This document shows positions 7,076 through 14,025 of a DNA stretch of 22,286 bases, in pieces (the stretch's first letter is position 1; every line of letters begins with the position of its first letter). The notes beneath the pieces were generated by a model that ran no database searches, was not told the origin of the DNA, and was given only the letters and a program-made list of their open reading frames with translations. The stretch lies in assembly GCA_964575715.1 (NCBI GenBank), contig CAZNSG010000056.1, positions 1 to 22,286 of the forward strand. Reading direction: 5' to 3'. The position numbers and the translations under genes were made by a program. The stretch is from PNAI01 sp964575715. Its GTDB lineage: Bacteria; Pseudomonadota; Alphaproteobacteria; Rhizobiales; Xanthobacteraceae.

Positions 7076-7339
7076 ATGGCTACTCGACCAGAGCTTAGGG
7101 CCGTAATCAAGAAACCCGACGCGGACGAACCTGCGCAGGAACTACCAAGTCAGCGCAAGCGACCGGACACGGGCCCATTTCGACTTCAGGTCGATCGGCA
7201 GACCAAAGCGTCATTTCTGACCCTTGAGGCTGCTGAAAATGCAGGGTTGGTAATCAAGCAAGGTCACCCGATCGTTCAGGTGTCGGTGTACGACTCCGCG
7301 GCCGGGATAAACAAAATTATCGAGGTGCCGAAAACCTAG
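7076..7339 (+). CDS. Conserved hypothetical protein
   Basis: 87 residues, soluble. The first 40 residues are charged and Pro-rich, and a compact C-terminal half follows: FRLQVDRQTKASFLTLEAAE, NAGLVIKQGHPIVQVSVYD and NKIIEVPK. That half resembles short uncharacterised proteins of Bradyrhizobium-type genomes. AAGGAGAGATAAAAG before ATG is a strong ribosome site. Its 3' end overlaps the 3' end of rpsU on the other strand by 23 bp. Confidence 0.7.
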   Translation: MATRPELRAVIKKPDADEPAQELPSQRKRPDTGPFRLQVDRQTKASFLTLEAAENAGLVIKQGHPIVQVSVYDSAAGINKIIEVPKT

Positions 7340-7649
7340 GGGTTGAACCGCGATTTTGGCCCATTGGCGAACGCGGGCGGTCTCCTGTTGCCTGGCGCTG
7401 ACCGAGCGCTTTTGCCTCCAAGAGTTTCTTCTTGCGCGGATCGGCAATGAGTCCCTCACGCTGCGCCTGCTTGCGTGCGAGCTTGCGCGCCCGGCGGATT
7501 GCTTCGGCCCTTTCGCGAACCGTTCGCTCAGACGGTTTCTCGAAGAATCGCCGCTGCTTCATCTCCCGGAAGATGCCTTCGCGCTGCATTTTCTTTTTCA
7601 AGACGCGGAGAGCTTGGTCGATATTGTTGTCGCGCACGAGGATCTGCAA
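7317..7649 (-). CDS. rpsU: 30S ribosomal protein S21, C-terminally extended
   Basis: S21 is a small-subunit protein that helps mRNA base-pair with the 3' end of 16S rRNA. The core QILVRDNNIDQALRVLKKKM, REGIFREMKQRRFFEKPSER and the basic helix AEAIRRARKLARKQAQREG are diagnostic. I place the start at TTG 7649, because S21 homology begins there and AAGGAA lies before it; the open frame runs to ATG 7715, but those 22 residues are unlike S21. The protein would be 110 residues against about 70-100 for most relatives, because about 35 Arg/Pro/Gly-rich residues follow the core. Some alphaproteobacteria carry several rpsU copies; this one, set among accessory genes and without ribosomal neighbours, is probably a paralogue. 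Confidence 0.85.
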   Translation of the reverse strand: MQILVRDNNIDQALRVLKKKMQREGIFREMKQRRFFEKPSERTVRERAEAIRRARKLARKQAQREGLIADPRKKKLLEAKALGQRQATGDRPRSPMGQNRGSTPRFSAPR

Positions 7650-7808
7650 GAGATGTTCCTTTTGTTGGTTATTGTGAAAGAAAGTCAAAATCGCACGTCG
7701 TCTGCCGGAACTCATGACACCGGAACGGGCCCCCTGAATTAGGCAAGGAGCGCCACGGCGCCGCCAATCGCGCCCCAGAGGGCAGGCTTAGTCTGCGCAG
7801 GAAGCGTC

Positions 7809-7940
7809 ATGGCAAAAATAATAGACAATCCTTTCGCCCGACTTGCGTCGGGGCAAGGGCAACGGGCACCCAGATTGAGCGCCCGGTTGGCATGGCGATT
7901 TGCTCGTTTGGCAGCAAAAACGCGACGTTTGCGCGTCTAA
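7809..7940 (+). CDS. Doubtful 43-residue basic peptide
   Basis: ATG at 7809 with AGGAAG four bases upstream opens MAKIIDNPFARLASGQG and ends in an Arg-rich stretch. The ribosome site is good, but nothing is recognised. Otherwise 7716-8103 holds no gene I can support. Confidence 0.2.
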   Translation: MAKIIDNPFARLASGQGQRAPRLSARLAWRFARLAAKTRRLRV

Positions 7941-8103
7941 GCGACTGTGACCTTAAGCCAATGCCAAGCGATAGTCGAGCGAAATCGAACTTTGTCGCAT
8001 CGCGCAAAGGCACAATGCACCGGCCTCGCGGATGAAATCTAACCTTCGATTATCGTTGCGGGTCCAAGGCCTCGGTTTGAGCAATAGCGCAACCCGGCCT
8101 CAG

Positions 8104-8361
8104 CTAGATTTGCCCTTGTCGATCCCCTGGGAGACCAAGCCGCTTTTGAACTTCATCCGACATGTCCCGCACTATGATGATGCGTCCCATATACGTCGCC
8201 CAGGGTTTCTCGGCGACTGGCTGCAGATGAACGAAATTCCAGAACTGCCGTTCGTTCATGCTGATTTCGGTTACTTGGTTATCAAGTACCCAATTACGCA
8301 GAACGCTGAACCGAGTCTGGTCCGGATCCATGAGCATATCTTCGGGTAGCGCTCTCTTCAT
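8104..8361 (-). CDS. Small hypothetical protein
   Basis: 85 residues, no signal peptide or membrane segment. MKRALPEDMLMDPDQTRFSV, then WVLDNQVTEISMNERQFWNF and a C-terminal GRIIIVRDMSDEVQKRLG. GAGG lies eight bases before ATG. I do not recognise the family. The amphipathic, codon-balanced sequence and the ribosome site support a real gene. Confidence 0.5.
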   Translation of the reverse strand: MKRALPEDMLMDPDQTRFSVLRNWVLDNQVTEISMNERQFWNFVHLQPVAEKPWATYMGRIIIVRDMSDEVQKRLGLPGDRQGQI

Positions 8362-8545
8362 GCGATGACCTCGTTGTCTAAGAGTTCAGACGTTCCTTCT
8401 TCTCTGGCATCACGCCGTAATCCGATAAACACTGTGAAAACCGTTGTGGCTTTCCGCCCGTATGCCGCTTGGCAAAATCCGTTGTCTCTGCGGGATCGTG
8501 CGCTTTAGACGGCTCGATTATGCCCTCGAAAATGCCTGCCCCCGG

Positions 8546-8699
8546 ACCATAGCCGTCCGCAGGACGGCGTCGCTTCGCTCGCCTATAGCCGTCCGCAGGA
8601 CGGCGTCGCGGAGCCTGTCCATAGCCCGTCGAAGACGGGCGTGAACGCCCTAATTGGGCTTGCCGAAGGCAAGACCCGAGGGCTCGCCTATGATTCGGG
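8546..8699. repeat. Family A modular palindrome block, copy A2
   Basis: Two copies of ATAGCCGTCCGCAGGACGGC (8550 and 8585 regions) precede the shared 67-bp stretch 8598-8664, identical to 6641-6707; CTTGCC-GAA-GGCAAG and AGACCCGAGGGCTCGCCTAT follow. It is in the same orientation as A1. The interval 8362-8778 holds no supported gene. Confidence 0.8.
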
Positions 8700-8740
8700 G
8701 GTAACCGGTTTTCGGTTAAGATCATGCTCGATCACGCAGC

Positions 8741-8783
8741 TAGAGCCAGGCTCTGATTCCATCAAAACCAGCAAGGCGCTAGG
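8741..8783. repeat. GATTCCATCAAAACC dispersed motif, copy 2
   Basis: Core at 8755-8769 within TAGAGCCAGGCTCTGATT...AAGGCGCTAG, matching the layout of copy 1. It ends at the 3' side of the minus-strand gene at 8779. Confidence 0.65.
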
Positions 8784-8994
8784 CGCGGAGATTGTCCAAG
8801 AACAGCTTGAGAGCCTCTTTGCCGGCCCGATTTGCTGATGTCATGGTTGGAAAATATGCCGGCGATTGCACTAACGGGCTTTTTCTCCCGGCACAATAAA
8901 TCTCCCATCGCCATGGGTTCGGCGGCTTCGCCTTATGTTTCACCACGACCGAGTAGTCGGTAGGGTCAAGTTCGATCATATACAAGTTATGCAC
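8779..8994 (-). CDS. Conserved small hypothetical protein
   Basis: 71 residues from GTG 8994 (GGGAG seven bases upstream); an internal ATG at 8979 is the alternative. The sequence MIELDPTDYSVVVKHKAKPP, NPWRWEIYCAGRKSP and SANRAGKEALKLFLDNLR is of a type I know as an uncharacterised short protein in Bradyrhizobium relatives. The central WRWEIY suggests a beta strand. No signal peptide. Confidence 0.65.
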   Translation of the reverse strand: MHNLYMIELDPTDYSVVVKHKAKPPNPWRWEIYCAGRKSPLVQSPAYFPTMTSANRAGKEALKLFLDNLRA

Positions 8995-9098
8995 TCCATC
9001 GCTCCCAAACGCCAGCCACTAACTCGAGCCGCCCCAATTTAAAACGACCCGCAACTTTCGGACCATCTTACTTGCTTGCGCCCATGGGTGCATCGTTC

Positions 9099-9479
9099 TC
9101 AATGTTGGCTTACGAATTTCGGATTACCAAGCATCTCCGCACAAGCCTGCGCCACGCCCAAGTCGGCTGAGGTCGCTCCTGGCATCGTTGCCCAACCGCC
9201 TCTTTCGATGAAGGAGGCCTGTTGCCATAAACTGATTTTTTTCAGGTTGTTCAGATTCTTTTCGACATCGGCTTGGTTCTGGAATTTGTCCACGCAGATT
9301 GGCGCAAGCGCCGCAATCGTTGCATCCTTGGCATCGCGTTTTGCCATTTTCCAGGCGGTGCCGCCGGTGACCCAGCCGCCCCAGTAAAATCCAATAAACA
9401 TCGTCACGACGGCGCCGATGGCAGTTCCCTGGATCAGGCGCTTTAATGATTCGCCTTGCAGGACTGGAGAAACTTGCAT
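9099..9479 (-). CDS. Conserved membrane-anchored hypothetical protein
   Basis: 126 residues. One hydrophobic segment, about residues 16-39 (GTAIGAVVTMFIGFYWGGWV), anchors it near the N-terminus. The rest should be a soluble domain: ATIAALAPICVDKFQNQADV, then NLKKISLWQQASFIERGGWA and ACAEML. Two cysteines (in APICVD and AQACAE) could form a disulfide if the domain is periplasmic. It resembles an uncharacterised family found repeatedly in Bradyrhizobiaceae. Start ATG 9479 has AAAGG upstream. Function unknown. Confidence 0.7.
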   Translation of the reverse strand: MQVSPVLQGESLKRLIQGTAIGAVVTMFIGFYWGGWVTGGTAWKMAKRDAKDATIAALAPICVDKFQNQADVEKNLNNLKKISLWQQASFIERGGWATMPGATSADLGVAQACAEMLGNPKFVSQH

Positions 9480-9829
9480 GGCTTGCGCCTTTCAATGCGA
9501 GGGATCCGCCGCCGGCAGCACGCAGATGTTACGACTCGGGTGCCGATGGCGACCGCGCCGAACACGGCTCTGCTTGGAGTATTTGTACCTGCCGACAGCA
9601 CCGCCACCTGGAGAGAACGGAAACCTCGATATATTTCCGCCTTATGGGCAGCTCTCCAACAATCCACCGCTTGCCTTTGCAGAACAATGTGGGGTCCGGG
9701 ACGTAAAGCGCAATAGTGCAGACAAGATGCCAAGTGCATTCTTGTCGCTTTGTCGATAATGAATATGGCACAAGCGTAACGAAGTGTTAACGCTTGGTCG
9801 TGACGCGGGCGGCAATCGAGGAGTGCAAA
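9480..9829. other. Stretch without a supported gene
   Basis: Several overlapping frames on both strands, none with family resemblance or a persuasive ribosome site. No notable repeat seen. Confidence 0.3.
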
Positions 9830-10024
9830 ATGCCACGAACAATAACCAAGACCATAGCCACTCCACATTCGAAGGAACGGCGGGGCCATTCGCCCAAGAC
9901 GCCGCTCCGCAACGCGCTCAAATCAAGCAATTGGTACCTGAGCGCTTCGCAGTCGATTGCCATTGGCCGCGGCGGAGATTATCGCGGCGGGCATCATTGG
10001 ATGCGTCGCGTCGGCCAAGAATAA
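9830..10024 (+). CDS. Putative 64-residue basic protein
   Basis: ATG 9830 follows GAGGAG with a good seven-base gap. The product begins MPRTITKTIATPHSKERRGH, is rich in Arg, Lys and Ser, and ends GGDYRGGHHWMRRVGQE. No family is recognised. The ribosome site is the main support. Confidence 0.4.
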   Translation: MPRTITKTIATPHSKERRGHSPKTPLRNALKSSNWYLSASQSIAIGRGGDYRGGHHWMRRVGQE

Positions 10025-10058
10025 GCGACCAAGAACAAGATGGACAATAAATCGGAAC

Positions 10059-10094
10059 CCGGTCAGGCCTTCCGCCGCGAAGCGGCATGACCGG
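10059..10094. repeat. REP-like double hairpin
   Basis: CCGGTCA at 10059 pairs with TGACCGG at 10088, enclosing GCCGC-GAA-GCGGC. The third GATTTCATCAAAACC-type motif copy follows at 10141-10155. Confidence 0.55.
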
Positions 10095-10166
10095 CCACCA
10101 TCGAGCGGTCCAGCCGGAATGTTGACTGAGAGCCCGCTCTGATTTCATCAAAACCCGGCACAATTA

Positions 10167-10192
10167 CGCCGGCGTGAAAGTCCACGCCGGCG
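10167..10192. terminator. Strong hairpin beyond the secreted-protein gene
   Basis: A perfect 10-bp stem, CGCCGGCGTG and CACGCCGGCG with a six-base loop, stands 38 bp past the stop of the minus-strand gene at 10231. Only a weak TAATTGT follows on that strand, so a factor-independent terminator is plausible but not certain. Confidence 0.45.
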
Positions 10193-10230
10193 CACTTCGA
10201 TGGACAATTTATTCGCGAATGCGCGCAAGC

Positions 10231-10527
10231 TCAGCGCGGGCAGCGTTCCCGCCATTGGCCACGGCGATTCTTCTCCCAGAAGCAACCCCACGTGCGGGGC
10301 GGGCCCCAATTTGAGGACCTGGATTGACGCGGACCCCAACCGCCCCATGCATGCCATTCACAGCGGGATGGACCGCAGACCCAACGGGCGTTTGTGAACG
10401 TCTCATCGCCGGTGAATACGAGCGAAGCCGTCGCGGGACCCGTGACCAAAGCTTGGGCACGATTCACGGCAGCACCGCCGACCATGACACTCGCAAGCAA
10501 CGCAAGGGCAATTGATCTCGTTATCAT
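10231..10527 (-). CDS. Small secreted Trp/Cys-rich protein
   Basis: 98 residues from ATG 10527, chosen because AAGGAGG lies six bases upstream and a clean Sec signal peptide starts there: MITRSIALALLASVMVGGAA, cleavage expected after AQA near residue 26. The mature part is unusual, with eight tryptophans and four cysteines among its last 52 residues (WVCGPSRCEW, GPPRTWGCFW, ending ERCPR). Similar Trp/Gly/Cys-rich short exported proteins are common and uncharacterised in Bradyrhizobiaceae. The four cysteines would allow two disulfides in the periplasm. Function unknown. Confidence 0.65.
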   Translation of the reverse strand: MITRSIALALLASVMVGGAAVNRAQALVTGPATASLVFTGDETFTNARWVCGPSRCEWHAWGGWGPRQSRSSNWGPPRTWGCFWEKNRRGQWRERCPR

Positions 10528-10876
10528 CGCTTCCCTCCTTGATGTGTTAAAATCGGTCATCATTCGGTACGCCGTTTTTGTGCCCCGCATGCGTATTCCG
10601 ATCCATCGCCCTTTTAAGGCGTATGCCCGTTTAAGGCGCATGATTGTGTCCTCGCGACTGAGCCAATGCAATAAAAAAAATATCCCAGCCAGTTGCTATT
10701 CGATGCGGAAAGACCAAGCGGATCAATATAAATCTCCCGGCTCACTGGGAGGGTTTGAAGCCCTATGCCGGCCGATCCGGCAGCCACTTTCGTCGCAGGA
10801 ATGTTAGTGCTTCAATGGGCTTAGCCTGCACCTCCATCCGACAACGCGCTTTACCCCCCGAATTCTGGAACTGGTT
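10528..10876. other. Intergenic region upstream of allophanate hydrolase
   Basis: Lies between divergent genes, so it should hold promoters for both. I see no sigma-54 element here. A small dyad CTCCC-N8-GGGAG lies near 10735-10752 and an A-run at 10673-10680. No gene is supported. Confidence 0.35.
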
Positions 10877-12673
10877 TTGACCGAAACCGTCGCCGCCATC
10901 GTCGAGGCACACCGGGCGCGAACAATGCGCCCGGCCGACACCGTTGCGCGCAGCTATGAGCGCATTCGCGCCCATGGTGACGATGCGGTTTTTATTACGC
11001 TGCGCGAGCAGACCAAGGCCATCGCGGAGGCAAAGGCGCTCGCGGCCGAAGGCCATGCCGGTCGCCCGCTCTATGGCGTTCCGGTCGCGGTCAAGGACAA
11101 CATCGACGTCAAAGGCCTGCCCACCACGGCCGGATGCCCGGCATTCGCTTATCGGCCGACCCAGGATTCGACCGCGGTGGCGCGGCTTAGGCGCGCGGGC
11201 GCGATCATCATCGGCAAGACCAACCTCGATCAGTTCGCCACCGGCCTGGTCGGCGTGCGCTCGCCCTACGGCATCCCGCGCAACCCGCACAATCCGAAAC
11301 TCATTCCCGGCGGGTCGAGTTCGGGATCTGCCGTTGCGGTCGCCGCCGGCCTCGTGCCGCTCGCGCTCGGGACCGATACCGCCGGCTCCGGCCGCATCCC
11401 CGCCGGGCTCAACAACATCGTGGGCCTCAAGCCCAGTCTTGGACTGGTGTCGAACGCAGGCGTGGTTCCCGCCTGCCGTTCGCTCGATTGCGTCTCGGTA
11501 TTCGCGCTGTCCACCGACGATGCCTGGACCGCGCTCGCGGCCATGGCCGGCCCCGACGGCGCGGATTCCTATACGCGATCGTTGCGGCTCGGCATGCCCG
11601 GCGAGCTGGCGCCGGCCTTGCGGCTCGCTGTGCCGCGCGCGGCCGATCGCCAATTCTTCGGCGACAAGCGCGCGAAGGCCTCGTTCGATGCCGCATTAAA
11701 GTGCGTCGCAAAACTAGGGCTGACGATTGTCGAGACCGATCTGGCGCCGTTTTTGGAAGCGGCGCGGCTGCTCTACGAAGGCCCCTGGATCGCCGAGCGC
11801 TATGCCGCGGTCGGCGAATTCATCGACCGGCACCCGAAGCAAGTTCACCCGGTGACACGCAAAATCATCGCTGGCGGAAAAAAATCATCCGCCGCCGACG
11901 CCTTTCGCGCGTTCTACCGCTTGGCCGAACTGCGTGCCAAGGCGCAAGCGCTGCTCGCGCGCGTCGATGCGCTGATGGTGCCGACCGCGCCCGCCGCCTA
12001 TACGGTAGCCGAAATCCTGGCCGAACCGATCGGTCTCAACAGCAGGCTCGGAACCTATACCAACTTCGTCAATCTGCTTGATCTTGCCGCCCTCTCGGTG
12101 CCGGCCAGCATTGCGGCTGACGGCACGCCGTTCGGCGTCACATTTCTGGCGCCCGCTGGTCACGATGCGCTGCTCTGCTCGATTGGCCGGCGTTTTCATG
12201 CCGACACCGGCCTTCCGCTCGGCGCGCTTGCGCTTGGCCAGCCGGAGCTTGCCGCCCATCCCGCGGCGCCTGCGGCCGATGAAATTGCGCTTGCTGTGGT
12301 CGGCGCGCATCTCTCCGGCATGCCGCTCAACGGCGAACTCAAAAGTCTCGGGGCGCGCTTTCTCGAAGTTGCGACCACGGCGTCCGAATATCGGCTCTAT
12401 GCGCTCGCCGACACCAAGCCGCGCAAACCGGGCCTCTTGCGCGTCGCGCAAGGCGAGGGCGCCGCGATCGAAGTCGAAATCTGGGCGCTCCCCGTGGCCG
12501 CATTCGGACAATTCGTTGCCGCGGTGCCGCCCCCCCTGTCGATCGGCACGCTTAGCCTCGCTGATGGCCGCATGGTGAAAGGCTTCTTGGTTGAATCCGA
12601 CGCTGTTGGCGGCGCACGCGACATCTCCAGCTTCGGCGGCTGGCGCGGCTTCATGGCCGCGCACAAGGCGTAA
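10877..12673 (+). CDS. atzF: Allophanate hydrolase (AtzF type)
   Basis: Hydrolyses allophanate, finally yielding ammonia and CO2; the last step of cyanuric acid, biuret and urea-amidolyase-type pathways. At 598 residues it matches AtzF (about 605). Residues 1-460 are an amidase-signature domain with the triad Lys73 (VAVKDN), Ser147 (PGGSSSGS) and Ser171 (DTAGSG), at the same spacing as Lys91, Ser165 and Ser189 of Pseudomonas ADP AtzF. Residues about 475-598 form the allophanate hydrolase C-terminal domain (VGAHLSGMPLNGELKSLGAR, YRLYAL, ISSFGGWRGF). No biotin-carboxylase part is attached, unlike urea amidolyase. The start is TTG 10877; an in-frame TAG at 10805 limits the N-terminus. It converges on the operon that carries atzG, atzE and atzH. 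Its TAA stop is also the first three bases of repeat element B1. Confidence 0.93.
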   Translation: MTETVAAIVEAHRARTMRPADTVARSYERIRAHGDDAVFITLREQTKAIAEAKALAAEGHAGRPLYGVPVAVKDNIDVKGLPTTAGCPAFAYRPTQDSTAVARLRRAGAIIIGKTNLDQFATGLVGVRSPYGIPRNPHNPKLIPGGSSSGSAVAVAAGLVPLALGTDTAGSGRIPAGLNNIVGLKPSLGLVSNAGVVPACRSLDCVSVFALSTDDAWTALAAMAGPDGADSYTRSLRLGMPGELAPALRLAVPRAADRQFFGDKRAKASFDAALKCVAKLGLTIVETDLAPFLEAARLLYEGPWIAERYAAVGEFIDRHPKQVHPVTRKIIAGGKKSSAADAFRAFYRLAELRAKAQALLARVDALMVPTAPAAYTVAEILAEPIGLNSRLGTYTNFVNLLDLAALSVPASIAADGTPFGVTFLAPAGHDALLCSIGRRFHADTGLPLGALALGQPELAAHPAAPAADEIALAVVGAHLSGMPLNGELKSLGARFLEVATTASEYRLYALADTKPRKPGLLRVAQGEGAAIEVEIWALPVAAFGQFVAAVPPPLSIGTLSLADGRMVKGFLVESDAVGGARDISSFGGWRGFMAAHKA

Positions 12674-12958
12674 TACCAACGGCGTTAATGTTTGACCCGT
12701 CATCCTGAGGTGCTCGGCCGAAGGCCGAGCCTCGAAGGATGCACGGCCACCAATCTCGGGTTTACCCGAGATTGGTATTTCAAGTGCGCAAGTCGGGTAA
12801 ACCCGACTTGCGATGCCGTCGCCCACCGATCTCGGGTTTACCCGAGATCGGAATTACAATGCGCAAGTCGGCCAAGGCCGACTTGCGGTGGCTCGCCGCT
12901 TTGCGGCGCGCACCTCAGGGTGACGGAGCTGATTCAGTATTTCCTGCTGTTGGTATTA
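12671..12958 (+). mobile_element. Palindrome-array element B1 (MITE-like)
   Basis: 288 bp between TAATACCAACGGC at the left and the inverted GCTGTTGGTATTA at the right. Inside, GTCATCCTGAGGTG (12699) pairs with CACCTCAGGGTGAC (12911) and encloses six hairpins: 12713-12729, 12750-12775, 12787-12812, 12826-12851, 12862-12887 and 12895-12907. It codes for nothing recognisable. The two ends contribute the TAA stop codons of atzF and gntR. Standing between convergent genes, it probably also ends transcription from both sides. Confidence 0.7.
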
Positions 12959-13624
12959 CCGCTTACCGGCGTAGACTTCATACTCCTCGCGCACCGTGAT
13001 GATGTGCGCGCGCATCGCACTCGCAGCTCCGTTGCGATCCCCGCGCATGATCGCCTCCACCACGCAGTCGTGCTCCACATGCGACTTGGCGAGCCGCCCG
13101 AGATTGCGGAACTGCGCGCGGCGGAATGGCTGCACCCGCGCGCGCGTCGCCAGCGTCATCTCCGCGAGATAGCCATTGTGCGCGCCGGCATAGATGGCGT
13201 TGTGGAACGCCTCGTTGACTTCGTGAAAGTGCTGCGGGTCGCCGACTTGGATGAGCGCGCGCATATCCTCGTGCGTGCTTTCGAGCGACTGCCGCTCGGC
13301 GCCGGTCATGCGTTCGGCCGCAAGGCTCGCGCACAGCGCTTCGAGCTCCGCCATCGCCTCGAACATGCCGAGCAGCCGTTCTGCGCTCGGGCGCGCCACC
13401 AGTGCGCCGCGATGGGCGCGTGCCTCGACCAGGCCGCTGGCGGCCAGTTGCCGGATTGCCTCCCGCACCGGCGTGCGCGAGACGCGAAAGCGCCGCGCCA
13501 GGAAAGTTTCGTCCAGCGCGGCGCCCGGTTCGAGCACGCCTGCGATGATCTCGTCGGCAAGCTGCAGGCGCAGCTCTTCCGCCAGCGTCCGGCGGTTGTT
13601 CTCGATCGCGATGCTCATGGTCAT
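12956..13624 (-). CDS. GntR-family regulator, FCD (FadR) subfamily
   Basis: 222 residues. A winged helix-turn-helix occupies about residues 15-75, with the recognition region FLARRFRVSRTPVREAIRQL. An all-helical FCD ligand domain spans about 83-210, with candidate metal or ligand residues His141 (NEAFHNAIY), His182/His185 (SHVEHDCVVEAI) and His207 (MRAHI). Such proteins usually repress a nearby catabolic operon and release it on binding the substrate or an intermediate. It is the last gene of the operon and its ATG overlaps the atzH stop (ATGA), so it would be made with the enzymes it probably controls. Its TAA stop lies in the right end of element B1. Confidence 0.88.
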   Translation of the reverse strand: MTMSIAIENNRRTLAEELRLQLADEIIAGVLEPGAALDETFLARRFRVSRTPVREAIRQLAASGLVEARAHRGALVARPSAERLLGMFEAMAELEALCASLAAERMTGAERQSLESTHEDMRALIQVGDPQHFHEVNEAFHNAIYAGAHNGYLAEMTLATRARVQPFRRAQFRNLGRLAKSHVEHDCVVEAIMRGDRNGAASAMRAHIITVREEYEVYAGKR

Positions 13625-14013
13625 TCCGCTCGCAATTGGTCGATCACGCTGACGTGTGCCGCGACAATGCGCCAGCCGTCATCGAAGCGGACCCAGGCTT
13701 GCGTCTGGCGGCCGATTTTTCCCGGCATGGTGGCGCGATGAAACATCGTCGAGGCCATGGCGAAATCGCGGCCGTAGGTGGTGATCACCGTTCTCGACAG
13801 CGTCCGCGCCAGGCCCGCCGGCGCGCGCGCGGCGCGGAATTTCTGAATTTCCGCGTAGCCATAGAGGTTTTCCGCCGCGCCATAGCGAATGGTGCGCGGA
13901 TCGTCGCGAAACATCGCATTGAGCGTCGCGACGTCGTTGGACACCAGCGCCCGCTCGTAGCGCTCGAATGCGGCCTTCACCTCCTTGACGACATCCGGCT
14001 GGTCGATTTCCAT
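13621..14013 (-). CDS. atzH: AtzH / HpxZ family protein (DUF3225, NTF2-like)
   Basis: 130 residues, a SnoaL/NTF2-like fold: an N-terminal helix VVKEVKAAFERYERALVSND, then TLNAMFRDDPRTIRYGAAEN, GYAEIQKFRAARAP, a RTLSRTVITTYGRDFAMAST strand pair and TQAWVRFDDGWRIVAAHVS. Pseudomonas ADP AtzH converts 1,3-dicarboxyurea to allophanate; the Klebsiella homologue HpxZ belongs to oxalurate use. The close link with an AtzE and an AtzF favours the first role. ATG 14013 has GGGAG six bases upstream and lies 12 bp after the atzE stop; its own stop overlaps gntR. Confidence 0.85.
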   Translation of the reverse strand: MEIDQPDVVKEVKAAFERYERALVSNDVATLNAMFRDDPRTIRYGAAENLYGYAEIQKFRAARAPAGLARTLSRTVITTYGRDFAMASTMFHRATMPGKIGRQTQAWVRFDDGWRIVAAHVSVIDQLRAE

Positions 14014-14025
14014 TCGGCTTCTCCC

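Noticed and set aside
10800..10876. A sigma-54 promoter upstream of atzF
   Set aside because: No GG-N10-GC element with TGGCAC/TTGC character could be found there.
10763..11653. 296-residue minus-strand frame over atzF
   Set aside because: A GC-rich shadow of the allophanate hydrolase gene; composition typical of antisense frames.
12671..12958. CRISPR-like array because of regularly spaced repeats
   Set aside because: The units are different palindromes with 10-15 bp gaps, not identical direct repeats with unique spacers, and no cas gene is near.
12692..13741. 349-residue plus-strand frame
   Set aside because: Starts in element B1 and runs antisense to gntR and atzH; no protein-like features.
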